DNA of 36,762 bases. Origin: Gracilibacillus boraciitolerans JCM 21714. Lineage in GTDB: Bacteria; Bacillota; Bacilli; Bacillales; Amphibacillaceae. Where the stretch lies: positions 1 through 36,762 of the forward strand of contig NZ_BAVS01000033.1 of NCBI RefSeq assembly GCF_000521485.1, given 5' to 3'. The notes below the pieces were generated by a model. The model was not told where the DNA came from, did no database searches, and saw nothing but the letters and a program-made list of their open reading frames with translations. The translations under genes were made by a program, and so were the position numbers. Below are positions 9,734 through 19,358 of this stretch, in pieces; the first letter of the stretch is position 1; each line of letters begins with the position of its first letter.

Positions 9734-11557
9734 ATGCGCAATATTTTTAATAGAAAAATAGTTATTTTTATTGTTGTACTTATACTTTCTGTAATTGCGC
9801 AGTTTTTTTCTGTTTCTCTGATTTTCGGTCTCAGTATTAGTTTTGCGCCTATTATATACTTTTCATGTATTCGGATATTTGGCTCCCGCTTCTCACTATT
9901 ATTAGTAGTAATGATGTCCATTGTAACTTATTATCTGCATTTTAATAATTTGTCTGTATTTTTAAGTATTGCTGAAGTACTTGTTATTGGATGGTTTTAT
10001 AGCAAAAAAGCCAAAGATTTATTTACATGGAGCTTTGTTTATTCCCTAATTATATTTGCACTATATCTTATCATTATTACATTATTAGTTGATTATATTA
10101 GTATCCCTCAGACGGTAACTAATTTCTTGCTGTTACAGACGGTTACGGCTACATTATTCTCTGCTTTAGTTGCTGATATTTTTTATGATTATGCTCCTTT
10201 TATTCCAAAGCTTAAATATTTTTTTAAAGCAAGTCGTCGTGTCTATTTTGGACAGGTAATTGCTCACTTACTTATCTTTTTCGCTGTCTTCCCTATATTA
10301 ATTGTAATACTTGTAACGAGTCAAGGTATGGAACAAAACATGATGCAAGAGTATCAAAACGATTACCTGCGATTAGAAAGCCGATTACAGACTAAAATAA
10401 CCGAAATGGACTCAACTGAGATACAAAATCATGAATTAGATTCTCTATTAGAAAAGGCAAAAATAAAGTCAATGCTTCAGGATTATATTGGTCTCACAGA
10501 TAAGAGGATTTATATGTTAGATCAAAAAAATCAAGTATGGCTAGATATGCATAGCGAAAACACAAATATACCAGACTTAAATGAGATAAAACAAGGATAT
10601 GTAAAAAAAATACACTCTGATGGATTTATTTGGTTATCTACCAATAGTAATCATTTATTTGATTGGTATCGGGCTTATTATATTGCGGAAACTTCCTTTT
10701 TAAATAAACAAACCTTTTTAGTTATTCCAACTTTTTATTTGGTTAACGAAGTCATAGAGAATCTTTTAGATTATTTAATTTTTGTATTATTTGTCCTATT
10801 TGTATCGCTAGTATTTGGTATGATTGTCAATCATGTGCTTTCTAAATCGCTGATTCGTCTTACACAATTAACAAGTGATTTACCTGAAAAAATGGAAAGG
10901 CAGGAAACGTTTTATTGGGATGACACTAATATTAATGAGTTTTCGACATTAGGTGACAATATTAAAAAAGTTGCTAATCAACTGCAATCGATGTTTTTGG
11001 AAGCTAAAAAGAAAATGATTTGTTGACAGCTAGAACTAATAAATTAATAGAGTCTGAATCCAAATTATATCATTTAGCACATTATGATACTTTAACAGAC
11101 CTTCCGAATCGCTATTCTTTTCAGATAGATTTAAAGGAAATGCTAGAGTCTTCACAAGCTGAAGGTAAATTCGCGATTATATTTATAGATTTAGATCGAT
11201 TCAAACAGGTTAATGATACATTAGGTCACAGTGGCGGTGATCTGTTATTAAAAGTTCTCGAAAAGACTAATAGATTTTGAACATGGTCAACCAATTGCTT
11301 TTTATCGCCTTGCAGGGGATGAATTCGTTGCTATTGTCGAATTAACGACAGAAGATGAAGTGCATAACCTTTGTAAGCAGATTCTTAGTATTATTAATCA
11401 GCCAATCATCATTAGTAATGAAAAAGTAATGTTAGAAGCTAGTATTGGTATCAGTTTCTATCCGGATAATGGCGATACAGTAGATGAATTACTCCATCAT
11501 GCTGATACTTTAATGTATCAACAAAAAGAAATACATCATCAACAACTAGATTCCTAA
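9734..11557 (+). CDS. Membrane diguanylate cyclase, AGDEF variant (two frameshifts)
   Basis: About 607 residues. Six or so N-terminal membrane helices (residues 8-165), another near 175-195, an extracytoplasmic stretch (200-335) rich in Glu/Asp, a further helix (LIFVLFVLFVSLVFGMIV), a HAMP-like linker, coiled coil and GGDEF. Catalytic marks: YDTLTDLPNR, FIDLDRFKQVNDTLGHSGGD, and the signature as RLAGDEF (Ala for the first Gly, a variant known in active cyclases). No inhibitory RxxD. The ATG at 9734 has GAGGAG before it. Frame breaks: near 10995 (one A short; restores KKENDLLTARTNKL) and near 11263 (one A short; restores LEKRLIDFEHGQ). It lies under the c-di-GMP riboswitch and is followed after 20 bases by a lipoprotein gene, a possible sensory partner. 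Confidence 0.83.
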
Positions 11558-11577
11558 ATACATAGGAGGTAAACAAA

Positions 11578-12880
11578 TTGAGGAACTTCAAAATAATGGT
11601 AATTGTTATCTTTTTAATTCTGTTAATGGGGGGGTGTCATGCAGCAAATATTACACCTTTTAAGGAATCATCTCTTGAATTGACATCAAGAGAAGAAGAG
11701 GAACAGCAACAGTCATCAGATCATTTAGTGGTGTGGACTCATCAAAATATTTTTGAAAATTCACTTCCACGTTATAAGGAAAAGTATCCAAATATTCAAG
11801 TTGACATTGTAACTGAAAAACCACAAAATCTAGTAGAAAAGTATCGTAAAAGTCTTATTTCAGGAGTGACACCAGATCTATATGTAATACCAGATGACGT
11901 TTTAGGTGAATTCTCGGGAATTACTGGTTTTGAGAATTTAAATGAAAAACCATATTATGATAAGGCTTTTTTTGCTAGTCGACCTAAAGGATTACTAAAT
12001 AATTATATCGACTCAGAAGATAAAATGTACGCCATGCCATTATTATTTTTCCCCTATGTAACTTATTATCGCGCCGATATACTAGAGGAAAACGGTTATC
12101 CATCTGATCCGTATCATTTATCAATTTTTTTAAATAATCGTGATAATTGGATGAAGTTGGCCGAAGACTTGCAAGTTAAACAACAATATATAATAGAATC
12201 TGAACAAATGATGTTAGAGATGATTTTAAGAACGAGTAGTTTTTTAGATGAAAATTATGATTATGTGGGTAAACATGAAGCTTTTCAAACCATCACCAAT
12301 GCAGCAACAGATGTAGTGGATAAAGGGCTTAGTCCACATTTAAATATTTGGCATGAACAAGGGCAAACTGCAATTAATAACGATCAATTAGTCATGTTTC
12401 AAATGGCGAGTTATGTGAAAGATTCTTTGAAAGTATGGGCTCCAGATCAAGCTGGTAAATGGGGGAATTACGACATTGCCCTTTCATTTATCAGGTGTTG
12501 ATAAACCATCAAGTATGTCAATAGCTATTTCAGATAAAAGTTCGAATAAAGAGTTGGCTTGGTCTTTTGCTAAAATGATGTCAAATGATATGTTTAACAT
12601 TTACGAAAGTGCCGAGAATGACCCCCCCTATTATATTAATGAAGATTTAAAATCTATATATCTATCCGCCATGGACAGGGATTCTATAGGGAAGCCACAG
12701 CCAATTGATCAGCAGATAAAGTTTATATGGGATGTAGCCATGAAAGAGTTCCAGGATGGAAAGGAAATGAATCGAGAAGCAATTAATAAGGTGCACTACG
12801 ATGTGCAAGAACGGATTAAGTATGAGCAAAGAGCATTAAAGCAATCCATACATGAAATTGAAAAAGCGGACAGTGATTAG
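11578..12880 (+). CDS. Solute-binding lipoprotein, ABC family 1 type (one frameshift)
   Basis: About 434 residues. A lipoprotein signal peptide (LILLMGGCHA; Cys near residue 19) would anchor it to the outer face of the membrane. The mature part has the sugar-binding family 1 pattern (VVWTHQN, YKEKYPNIQVDI, TPDLYVIPDDV, AMPLLFFPYVTYYR, GITTLPFHLSGVDKPSSM, ELAWSFAKMM). The TTG start at 11578 has a perfect AGGAGG nine bases upstream. The frame breaks at 12461-12465: five G where four give KWGITTLPFHLSG. No permease or ATPase genes are near; it is cotranscribed with the membrane diguanylate cyclase, so a role in presenting a ligand to that sensor is inferred rather than transport. Seven-base runs at 11628 and 12622 each add a Gly or Pro. 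Confidence 0.8.
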
Positions 12881-12901
12881 TTTTCATTGTCTGCTTTTTT
12901 T
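12861..12901 (+). terminator. Intrinsic terminator of the cyclase-lipoprotein operon
   Basis: AAAGCGGACAGTG pairs with CATTGTCTGCTTT around a short loop, followed by U. It overlaps the last codons of the lipoprotein gene. Confidence 0.85.
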
Positions 12902-13094
12902 AATAAATGAAACGTTCCTTTTGTACAAAATCATAAAGTATAACTAAAGTAGTATATATTAAAGCTTATGGTATCCTTATCAATTTCTATGATCATAATG
13001 ATGCTAAATCGATATAGGTTTATCTTATAATGATGTTATAATTAGAATATAAAATATTTAGTGAAATTTATTATATAATTGGTTGGTGGTTAGC

Positions 13095-15646
13095 GTGGAA
13101 ATGGAACTGAAAATATCGACAGGAATGCCTGGATTTGATGAGACAATTGACTCTCTGAGATTAGGTGATAATGTCGTATGGCAAGTGGATCATATTAACG
13201 CCTATAAAGATATCATTACTCCGTTTATTCGTACAGCATTATCAGCAAATAGGAAAGTTGTATATGTGAGATTTGGTGATCACGAAGCATTAGTAGACGA
13301 TCAAAATGTTATCCAATATACTATTGATGCTAAAAAAGGATTTGAAAGCTTTGCCACATCAATTCATCGCTTAATTGAAAAGGAAGGATTTAAAACGTTC
13401 TATGTTTTCGATAGTTTAACGGACTTACTAACGAGCTGGTCTTCTGATTTGATGATTGGTAACTTTTTTAAAGTCTGTTGTCCCTATCTTTTTGAACTTG
13501 AAACTGTTGCCTATTTTGCTATCAATAGAAATGTACATACGTATAGCACAATTGCACGGATTCGAGAAACAACACAAGTTCTTTTAGATTTGTATGAAGT
13601 AGAACAAAAGCATTATATCCATCCCTTGAAAGTTTGGCAAAGATATTCGCCAACGATGTTCTTTCCACACTTAATTGAAGGAGATCGTGTCAAAAGTATC
13701 ACGTCAAGTGCTGAAGCTTCAGCATTATTCTCCAATATAAATCGAGTGGAAGAACGCATGGATTATTGGGATGTTATTTTTTCACAAGCAAAGGGAGATT
13801 TAGCAAAGGATCAAAAAACGCAAGAGAAGACAAAAAGACTGTTGATGTCTCTTCTCATTGGAGAAAAATCAAGAATGCTTGATTTATGTGATCAATATTT
13901 CACACTTAAAGATATTTTAGGTATTGCTTCTCGCGAAGTCGGCACAGGCTTTATTGGTGGTAAAAGTGTCGGAATGTTGTTATCCAGAAAAATTTTGAAA
14001 CAGGATTCTAAACAGCGATTCGCGACATATATGGAGCCGCACGACTCCTTTTATATTGGTTCAGATATTTTCTATACCTATATTGTTCAAAATGGCTGGT
14101 GGAAGGATCGTGTTAATCAAAAAACGAAGAAAGGGTATTATTCCTATGCCCGTGAACTTAGAGAAAAACTTTTAAAAGGAGAATTTCCATCTAATATCAA
14201 GGAACAATTTGTTCAGGTCTTAGAATATTTTGGTCAATCACCTATTATTATTCGCTCTAGTTCCTTGTTAGAAGATAATTTTGGTAATGCATTTGCCGGG
14301 AAATATGATAGCGTTTTTTGTGTGAATCAAGGTACACCGGAGGAACGATACCAAGCATTTGAAAATGCAATACGTACGGTCTATGCCAGTACGATGAATG
14401 AAGATGCGCTTGAATATCGAATGAATCGCGGTTTATTTGAGAAAGACGAACAAATGGCTATCCTTATTCAACGTGTATCTGGGGGGATCATTATCAGGAT
14501 AATTTTTTCCCGCACATTGCTGGAGTTGGTAACTCTTCCAATTTATATGTATGGGATAAGAGTGTTGATATGGATGCCGGGATGATTCGGCTTGTATTCG
14601 GATTAGGGACTCGGGCGGTAGATCGTACAGTCGATGATTATGCTAAGATCGTTACATTAGATCAGCCAACGCGAAAACCACTTATGCATATGGATGACTT
14701 GAAAAAATTTTCGCAACATGGGGGGGTAGATGTCTTATCAAAATCGAAGAATCAGTTAACAAGTGTTAAATTAGACGAAGCTATTGCAAATGTATGGGAC
14801 GTGGAGCGAAACTTGTTTGCTTCGATTGATACAGAAACAGCTTTCCGCTTAAAGGACTTAGGGTATAAAAATATGCCAACACCTTATATTCTTGATTTTA
14901 AAAATTTGCTAAAAAATTCTAGTTTTCCAACTGTTATAAAAGAAATGTTAGAAGAAATATCAACTGTTTATGACTATCCAGTTGATATAGAATTCACGGC
15001 TAACTTTCGCGATAAAGATAATTATCAAATAAATATTGTGCAATGTCGACCTTTGCAAACCAAAGGATTAGGAAAGTCGGTTGCCATACCTGAGGTGGGA
15101 CCAGATGAACCATGTTTTATTCAAACAAAGGGTAATTTCATGGGAGGAAATGTCCGCTTACCAATTGATTACTGTGTCTATGTTGATATGGATGATTATC
15201 TTGCATTAAATGAACAAGATAAATACACTGTAGCACGGACAGTTGGCAAAATTACTCGAGATTTAAAAAATGAACGTGTATTTTTGGTAGGACCTGGCCG
15301 TTGGGGAACCTCCACTCCCTCGTTAGGTGTTCCTGTTCATTTTTCCGAAATTCAACATGTTGATGCGATATGCGAAGTGTCATCCCAAGCAAAAGGATTT
15401 ATGCCTGAGTTATCGTATGGAAGTCACTTTTTTCAGGATATAGTAGAATCAGATATATTCTATGTCGCTATATTTGATGGAGAGAAGGACGTGCGTTTTG
15501 AGCCTTCTTATATAAAGGAACAGAAAAACTTATTAAGTCAGTGGGTGGAACAACCTAAAGTAGCAGATCAGGCTATACATGTAGCGAAAGTATCTGATAT
15601 GGAATTGCTTTCAGATATAGTAAAGCAACAACTCTTGTGTAAATAA
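13095..15646 (+). CDS. PEP/pyruvate-binding (ATP-grasp) protein with RecA/KaiC-like N-terminus (one frameshift)
   Basis: About 850 residues. N-terminal ~220 residues resemble a KaiC/RecA fold: STGMPGFDETIDSL opens like KaiC and FYVFDSLTDLL is Walker B-like, but no Walker A GxxxxGK[TS] is present, so nucleotide use there is doubtful. From about 280 comes the ATP-grasp of PEP synthase/pyruvate phosphate dikinase (VGTGFIGGKSVGM, PIIIRSSSLLEDNFGNAFAGKYDS, AILIQRVSG, MIRLVFGLGTRAVDR). The swivelling phospho-His domain and the PEP barrel are absent, so this is not a complete PEP synthase. Reaction unknown. GTG 13095 (GGTGG before it) or ATG 13101 may be the start. The frame breaks at 14481-14486: six G where four give VSGDHYQDNFFPH. 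It appears monocistronic. Confidence 0.78.
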
Positions 15647-15755
15647 TATAGATTAATCTGGAAAGCGATTCAAGTATGAGAACAAAATAGTGCAATTACA
15701 AAAAAAGAGCATATAATTGGTTTAATGCAGACATGCTATGTGTGAGGTGATTAGT

Positions 15756-15923
15756 ATGAAGCAAAAAAAGCCAATGAAAAAAGATTCACAAAAGGTTGCA
15801 GAACAGAATTATCAGATTGAGGATTATCAGCGCCAGAATCAATTTAGTCAAGGTTTAGCAGAAACTCATGAGCAAGCAACAGATACATTAAAAGAAGGCT
15901 ATAACGAAAAACTGTCTGAGTAA
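15756..15923 (+). CDS. yozQ: YozQ-like small protein (DUF4025)
   Basis: A 55-residue hydrophilic protein. The core YQIEDYQRQNQFSQGLAETH followed by EQATD matches the DUF4025 pattern (aromatic-x-x-x-DY, G-L-A-x-THEQ) known from B. subtilis YozQ; function unknown. The ATG at 15756 has GAGGTGA six bases upstream, so the longer in-frame start is rejected. The stop lies within its terminator hairpin. Confidence 0.72.
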   Translation: MKQKKPMKKDSQKVAEQNYQIEDYQRQNQFSQGLAETHEQATDTLKEGYNEKLSE

Positions 15924-15935
15924 GGCAGTTTTTTG
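15906..15935 (+). terminator. Intrinsic terminator of yozQ
   Basis: AAAAACTGTCT, loop around the TAA stop, AGGCAGTTTTTT. Confidence 0.8.
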
Positions 15936-15994
15936 TTTGTTTTAATATTTTTAATGGTCAGGTGTTTACATGTCTTTTTAAATAAGTTGATTCA

Positions 15995-16022
15995 TTGACA
16001 TGGTCATAATACTTTTTAAAAT
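15995..16022 (+). promoter_or_regulatory. Possible sigma-A promoter upstream of bioY
   Basis: Consensus TTGACA (15995-16000), 16 bases, TAAAAT (16017-16022). It is about 60 bases before the BirA box, further than usual for a BirA-controlled promoter, so the true bioY promoter may lie nearer the box. Confidence 0.35.
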
Positions 16023-16080
16023 CAAATTACTTTTCGCTCTAAATTTATCGGCATTTTCTATTGTTGAATTATAAAATATA

Positions 16081-16109
16081 TGTTAACCTATATTTTATAT
16101 TAGTTAACA
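16081..16109 (+). promoter_or_regulatory. BirA operator (biotin box)
   Basis: TGTTAAC and GTTAACA separated by exactly 15 bases (16081-16087, 16103-16109). This is the Gram-positive BirA site, which is bound by biotinoyl-AMP-loaded BirA when biotin is plentiful. It lies immediately before the bioY ribosome site. Confidence 0.88.
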
Positions 16110-16120
16110 AAGGAGAGAAC

Positions 16121-16695
16121 ATGATGCAATCATCTAAATTAAGAGCAATTATTTTATCTAGTATTTTTGCAGCAATTACCGCAATTTTGGCACAAGTAGA
16201 AATTCCGTTACCACTTGTTCCGATAAGTGGGCAAACACTTGCTGTTGGTCTGACTGCAACTATTATTGGCAGCAGATTAGGAGCTTTGTCCATGCTATGT
16301 TATATGATGCTGGGCGCTATCGGATTACCTGTTTTTGCAGGATTTGCGGGTGGACCTCAAGTATTGTAGGGCCAACTGGTGGTTATATCATAGGCTTTAT
16401 CTTTGCAGCTTTTGTAACAGGGATAATATTAGAAAAAACTGTCTATAATATCAAAATGGCTATGGTTGCTAATACAGTAGGTATGATTATTACACTTGCC
16501 TTCGGTATGGTTCAACTTAAATTTGTTGCTGATTTAACCTGGACTGCATCACTGGCAGCTGGAGTATACCCCCCCTTCATTCTAGTAGGATTAATTAAAG
16601 CATTTTTAGCAAGTTGGCTAGGAATTATCGTTCGAAGACGATTACAAAAAGCGAATTTAATTAAAGAGCCCATTGTTGAACAACAAGCATCATAA
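16121..16695 (+). CDS. bioY: Biotin ECF transporter substrate-binding subunit BioY (one frameshift)
   Basis: About 191-residue six-helix membrane protein that captures biotin and delivers it to the shared EcfAT module. BioY signatures: IPLPLVPISGQTLAVGLTAT, GSRLGALSMLCYMMLGAIGLP, VGPTGGYIIGF and a PF-LVGLIKAFLASWLG end. The ATG at 16121 (or 16124) follows AAAGGAGAG. The frame breaks near 16355: one missing base rejoins FAGG...SSIVGPTGGY. A seven-C run at 16569 gives GVYPPFIL where BioY usually has one Pro. The BirA box upstream makes biotin repression very likely. The stop codon lies in a perfect 21-bp terminator stem. Confidence 0.9.
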
Positions 16696-16732
16696 AAGAA
16701 TCGTCCCACACGGGACGATTCTTTTATGATGC
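16687..16732. terminator. Perfect 21-bp hairpin terminator after bioY
   Basis: The arms 16687-16707 (ending GTCCC) and 16712-16732 (beginning GGGAC) are exact reverse complements around an ACAC loop. The bioY stop lies in the left arm. The U run is within the right arm (CTTTTATG), so ending efficiency is less certain than the pairing. Confidence 0.75.
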
Positions 16733-16959
16733 AAATAAAAAGCAGAAGATGCAAATAAAAAAATTGCATTGCAACTGTAATAATTGTTTTATAAAAGATT
16801 TTTAGATATAATTTTAATCTCAATTTATGGTATGATATATGATGGATAAGCGCAATTACAATTATAATATAAAATATACAATATTAAATATAAATACGTC
16901 ATATAGTAGTAGCAATGTACGAATGTTATAAGTCGAGAAATAAAGGAGAGCGTTTAGTA

Positions 16960-17742
16960 GTGTTTATTGAAATAGATCAGTTAAAAATTAATTATCAGCA
17001 AACGGGTGAGGGAAGACCAGTCGTTTTATTACATGGATGGGGAACAAGCCTTGATTTATTTGAAGATCTTCAAAACGCTTTAGCTTCTAACTTTCAGGTT
17101 ACCTCATTAGACTTTCCAGGCTTCGGACAAAGTGATGAACCTCCAGAATCTTGGGATGTAGGTCAATATACTGATTTCCTTGAAAAGTTTTTTAATAAAT
17201 TAAATATAAACAACCCCATCTTACTCGGGCATTCTTTTGGTGGAAGAGTGTCCATTAAGTATGCAGATCGACATCAGGAAGGAGTACATAAAATTATTCT
17301 CATTGGCAGTGCTGGTGTTAAACCAAAACGAAAAATGGATTATTATCTGAAAGTGTATACCTATAAAGCGATGAAAAAAGTGTTAAGCCTTCCCATCCTT
17401 AATCGATACAAAGACGACATTATCGGTCAATACCGTGGAAGAGCAGGATCAGCGGATTATCAAAATGCATCGAGAGTTATGCAGCAAACTTTAAGTAAAG
17501 TTGTGAACGAAGACTTACAGCATCACATGCCTAATATTAAGGCACCAACTCTTCTGATTTGGGGGGGAGAAAATGATACTTCCACCCCCCCTGTTCACGA
17601 TGCGAAAGTAATGGAAGACTTAATTCCAAATGCAGGTTTAGCACTTATCCAGAATGCGGGACACTATGTATTCTTAGAACAAAAAAGACGCGTAGCTATT
17701 ATTATTGATACATTTTTAGAAGAAGATAAAGGAGCAGTTTGA
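16960..17742 (+). CDS. Alpha/beta hydrolase
   Basis: Hydrolase of about 260 residues with the whole alpha/beta fold series: oxyanion loop VVLLHGWGTS, nucleophile elbow GHSFGGR, Asp in the strand WG(G)ENDTSTP, and His in NAGHYVFLEQ. Substrate unknown. GTG at 16960 is chosen for the AAAGGAGAG nine bases upstream; the longer frame has no such site. Two seven-base runs, at 17561 (WGGEND) and 17585 (TPPV), each add a residue compared with the usual WGENDTxTP. It is the first gene of a three-gene operon with a Mur ligase (ATG 2 bases after the stop) and a D-Ala-D-Ala-ligase-like gene. Confidence 0.83.
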   Translation: MFIEIDQLKINYQQTGEGRPVVLLHGWGTSLDLFEDLQNALASNFQVTSLDFPGFGQSDEPPESWDVGQYTDFLEKFFNKLNINNPILLGHSFGGRVSIKYADRHQEGVHKIILIGSAGVKPKRKMDYYLKVYTYKAMKKVLSLPILNRYKDDIIGQYRGRAGSADYQNASRVMQQTLSKVVNEDLQHHMPNIKAPTLLIWGGENDTSTPPVHDAKVMEDLIPNAGLALIQNAGHYVFLEQKRRVAIIIDTFLEEDKGAV

Positions 17743-17744
17743 TT

Positions 17745-19315
17745 ATGCAGATTATTTTATCAATTGTAAGTGTGTTATGGATTATTTATTTATTTTTTAG
17801 AGTGAAACAATCGATTCATATGCTTCAATTAAACAGTTATTTTAATAAGCGATTAACGAGATGGATAAGCGGCCATTGGTTAAAAGCATTTCCGATCAAT
17901 GAATGGATTGCTCTTATTCTAGCTATATTGTATTACTTTAATCAAAGTTGGACGATCTTTCTAATTATAATTTTAGGTTTATTAGTACCAAAGCAAAAAC
18001 AACAGAAAAAGAAATTGGTGGTAACAACCCGGGTTAAACGTCTTATTATAACTATTTCGGTTATTTATTTATTATTAATTGCTACTAGTTTACATTTTAT
18101 TTGGAATGATTATCCGCTAAGCTATGCTGTATTTATTGTCGTGTTAGGATCTTTATTAACATATGGCATTGTACTTCTAGCTAATACAATTAACCGACCA
18201 ATTGAAAATGCAATTAAAGAATCCTATTACAAGGACGCTAAAAACAAAATTAAAAGTGCAAAGCAAACAACGACGATTGGAATTACAGGCAGTTTTGGTA
18301 AAACGAGTACTAAATTTATCTTGGATACAATATTATCAAACCACTTTAATACGTTAAAAACGCCAAACAGCTTTAATACAAAAATTGGTGTTACTATTAC
18401 AATTCGAAATTCTTTGAAGGCATATCATGATGTCTTTATTGCTGAAATGGGTGCAAAAGAACCTGGAAATATTCAGGAAATTTGTGATTGGTAGGTCATA
18501 AATATGCGATTCTCACAGCGATCGGCGAGCAGCATTTAGAAACGTTTAAAACACTAGAAAATATCAAAAAAACAAAATATGAAATTGTCGAGACATTACC
18601 AGAAGATGGAATTGCGTTTTTAAATCGCGATGATGAGAATATTATGTCTTATACACCAAAGAATCAGTGTCGCAAAGTTTACTTTGCTATTGATGATACG
18701 GAGGCTGACTATCTTGCCTCAGATATTCGTATTCATAACAAGGGTATGACGTTTAGAGTTACCAATAAAGAGCAGACATTAGATGCTGAGTTTGAAACAA
18801 AGATTGTTGGTAAACATAATGTCTATAATATTTTGGCAGCGATAAGTGTTGCCTGGGAAATGGGTGTCCCTTTAAATAAAGTGCAGCTAGGTGTCAAAAA
18901 AATTCAAGCAGTTCAACACCGAATGGAAATTAAAAAAGGTTTTGGTAATTTAACAGTGATTGACGATAGTTTTAATTCGAATCCGACAGGTTCCAAGATG
19001 GCTTTAGAAGTATTATCTTCGATGGATGGTTTTAAAGTTCTTGTCACACCAGGTATGGTAGAATTAGGAGAGAAAGAATATCAATACAATAAAGCATTTG
19101 GTGAATATGCAGCAGATGCATGTGATTATGTCATCTTAGTTGGTGAAAAACAAACAAAGCCAATTCAAGACGGATTGCGCGAGAAAAATTATCCAGAACA
19201 GCAATTATTTATTGCTAAGGATTTAAATCATGCAATCTCACAAATACAAGCGTTAAATCGTCAAGATGCTATCATTTTATTGGAAAATGATTTGCCTGAT
19301 AATTATAATGAATAA
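17745..19315 (+). CDS. Membrane-anchored MurF-like Mur ligase (one frameshift)
   Basis: About 524 residues. Unlike normal MurF it begins with about four membrane helices (residues 1-150: IILSIVSVLWIIYLFF, WIALILAILYYF, LIITISVIYLLLIATSLHF, AVFIVVLGSLLTYGIVLL). Then the Mur ligase core: P-loop TIGITGSFGKTSTK, the Mg-site region IAEMGAKEPGNIQEIC, HNVYNILAAISVAWEMG, and DDSFNSNPTGSKMALEV in place of the usual D-YNANP-SM. Likely reaction: ATP-driven addition of a D-Ala-D-Ala-like dipeptide to a muramyl tripeptide; substrate inferred only. ATG 17745 follows AAAGGAG. The frame breaks near 18481: GATTGG for GATTTGG rejoins EICDLVGHKYA. A Ddl-like gene follows. Confidence 0.8.
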
Positions 19316-19358
19316 GAAAAATATGAATTTGTCTGGGTTTTCGAGGGAGGAATGAAGG

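Noticed and set aside
13095-15646. Complete phosphoenolpyruvate synthase
   Set aside because: The phospho-His and PEP-binding barrel domains are absent and the N-terminus is of another fold.
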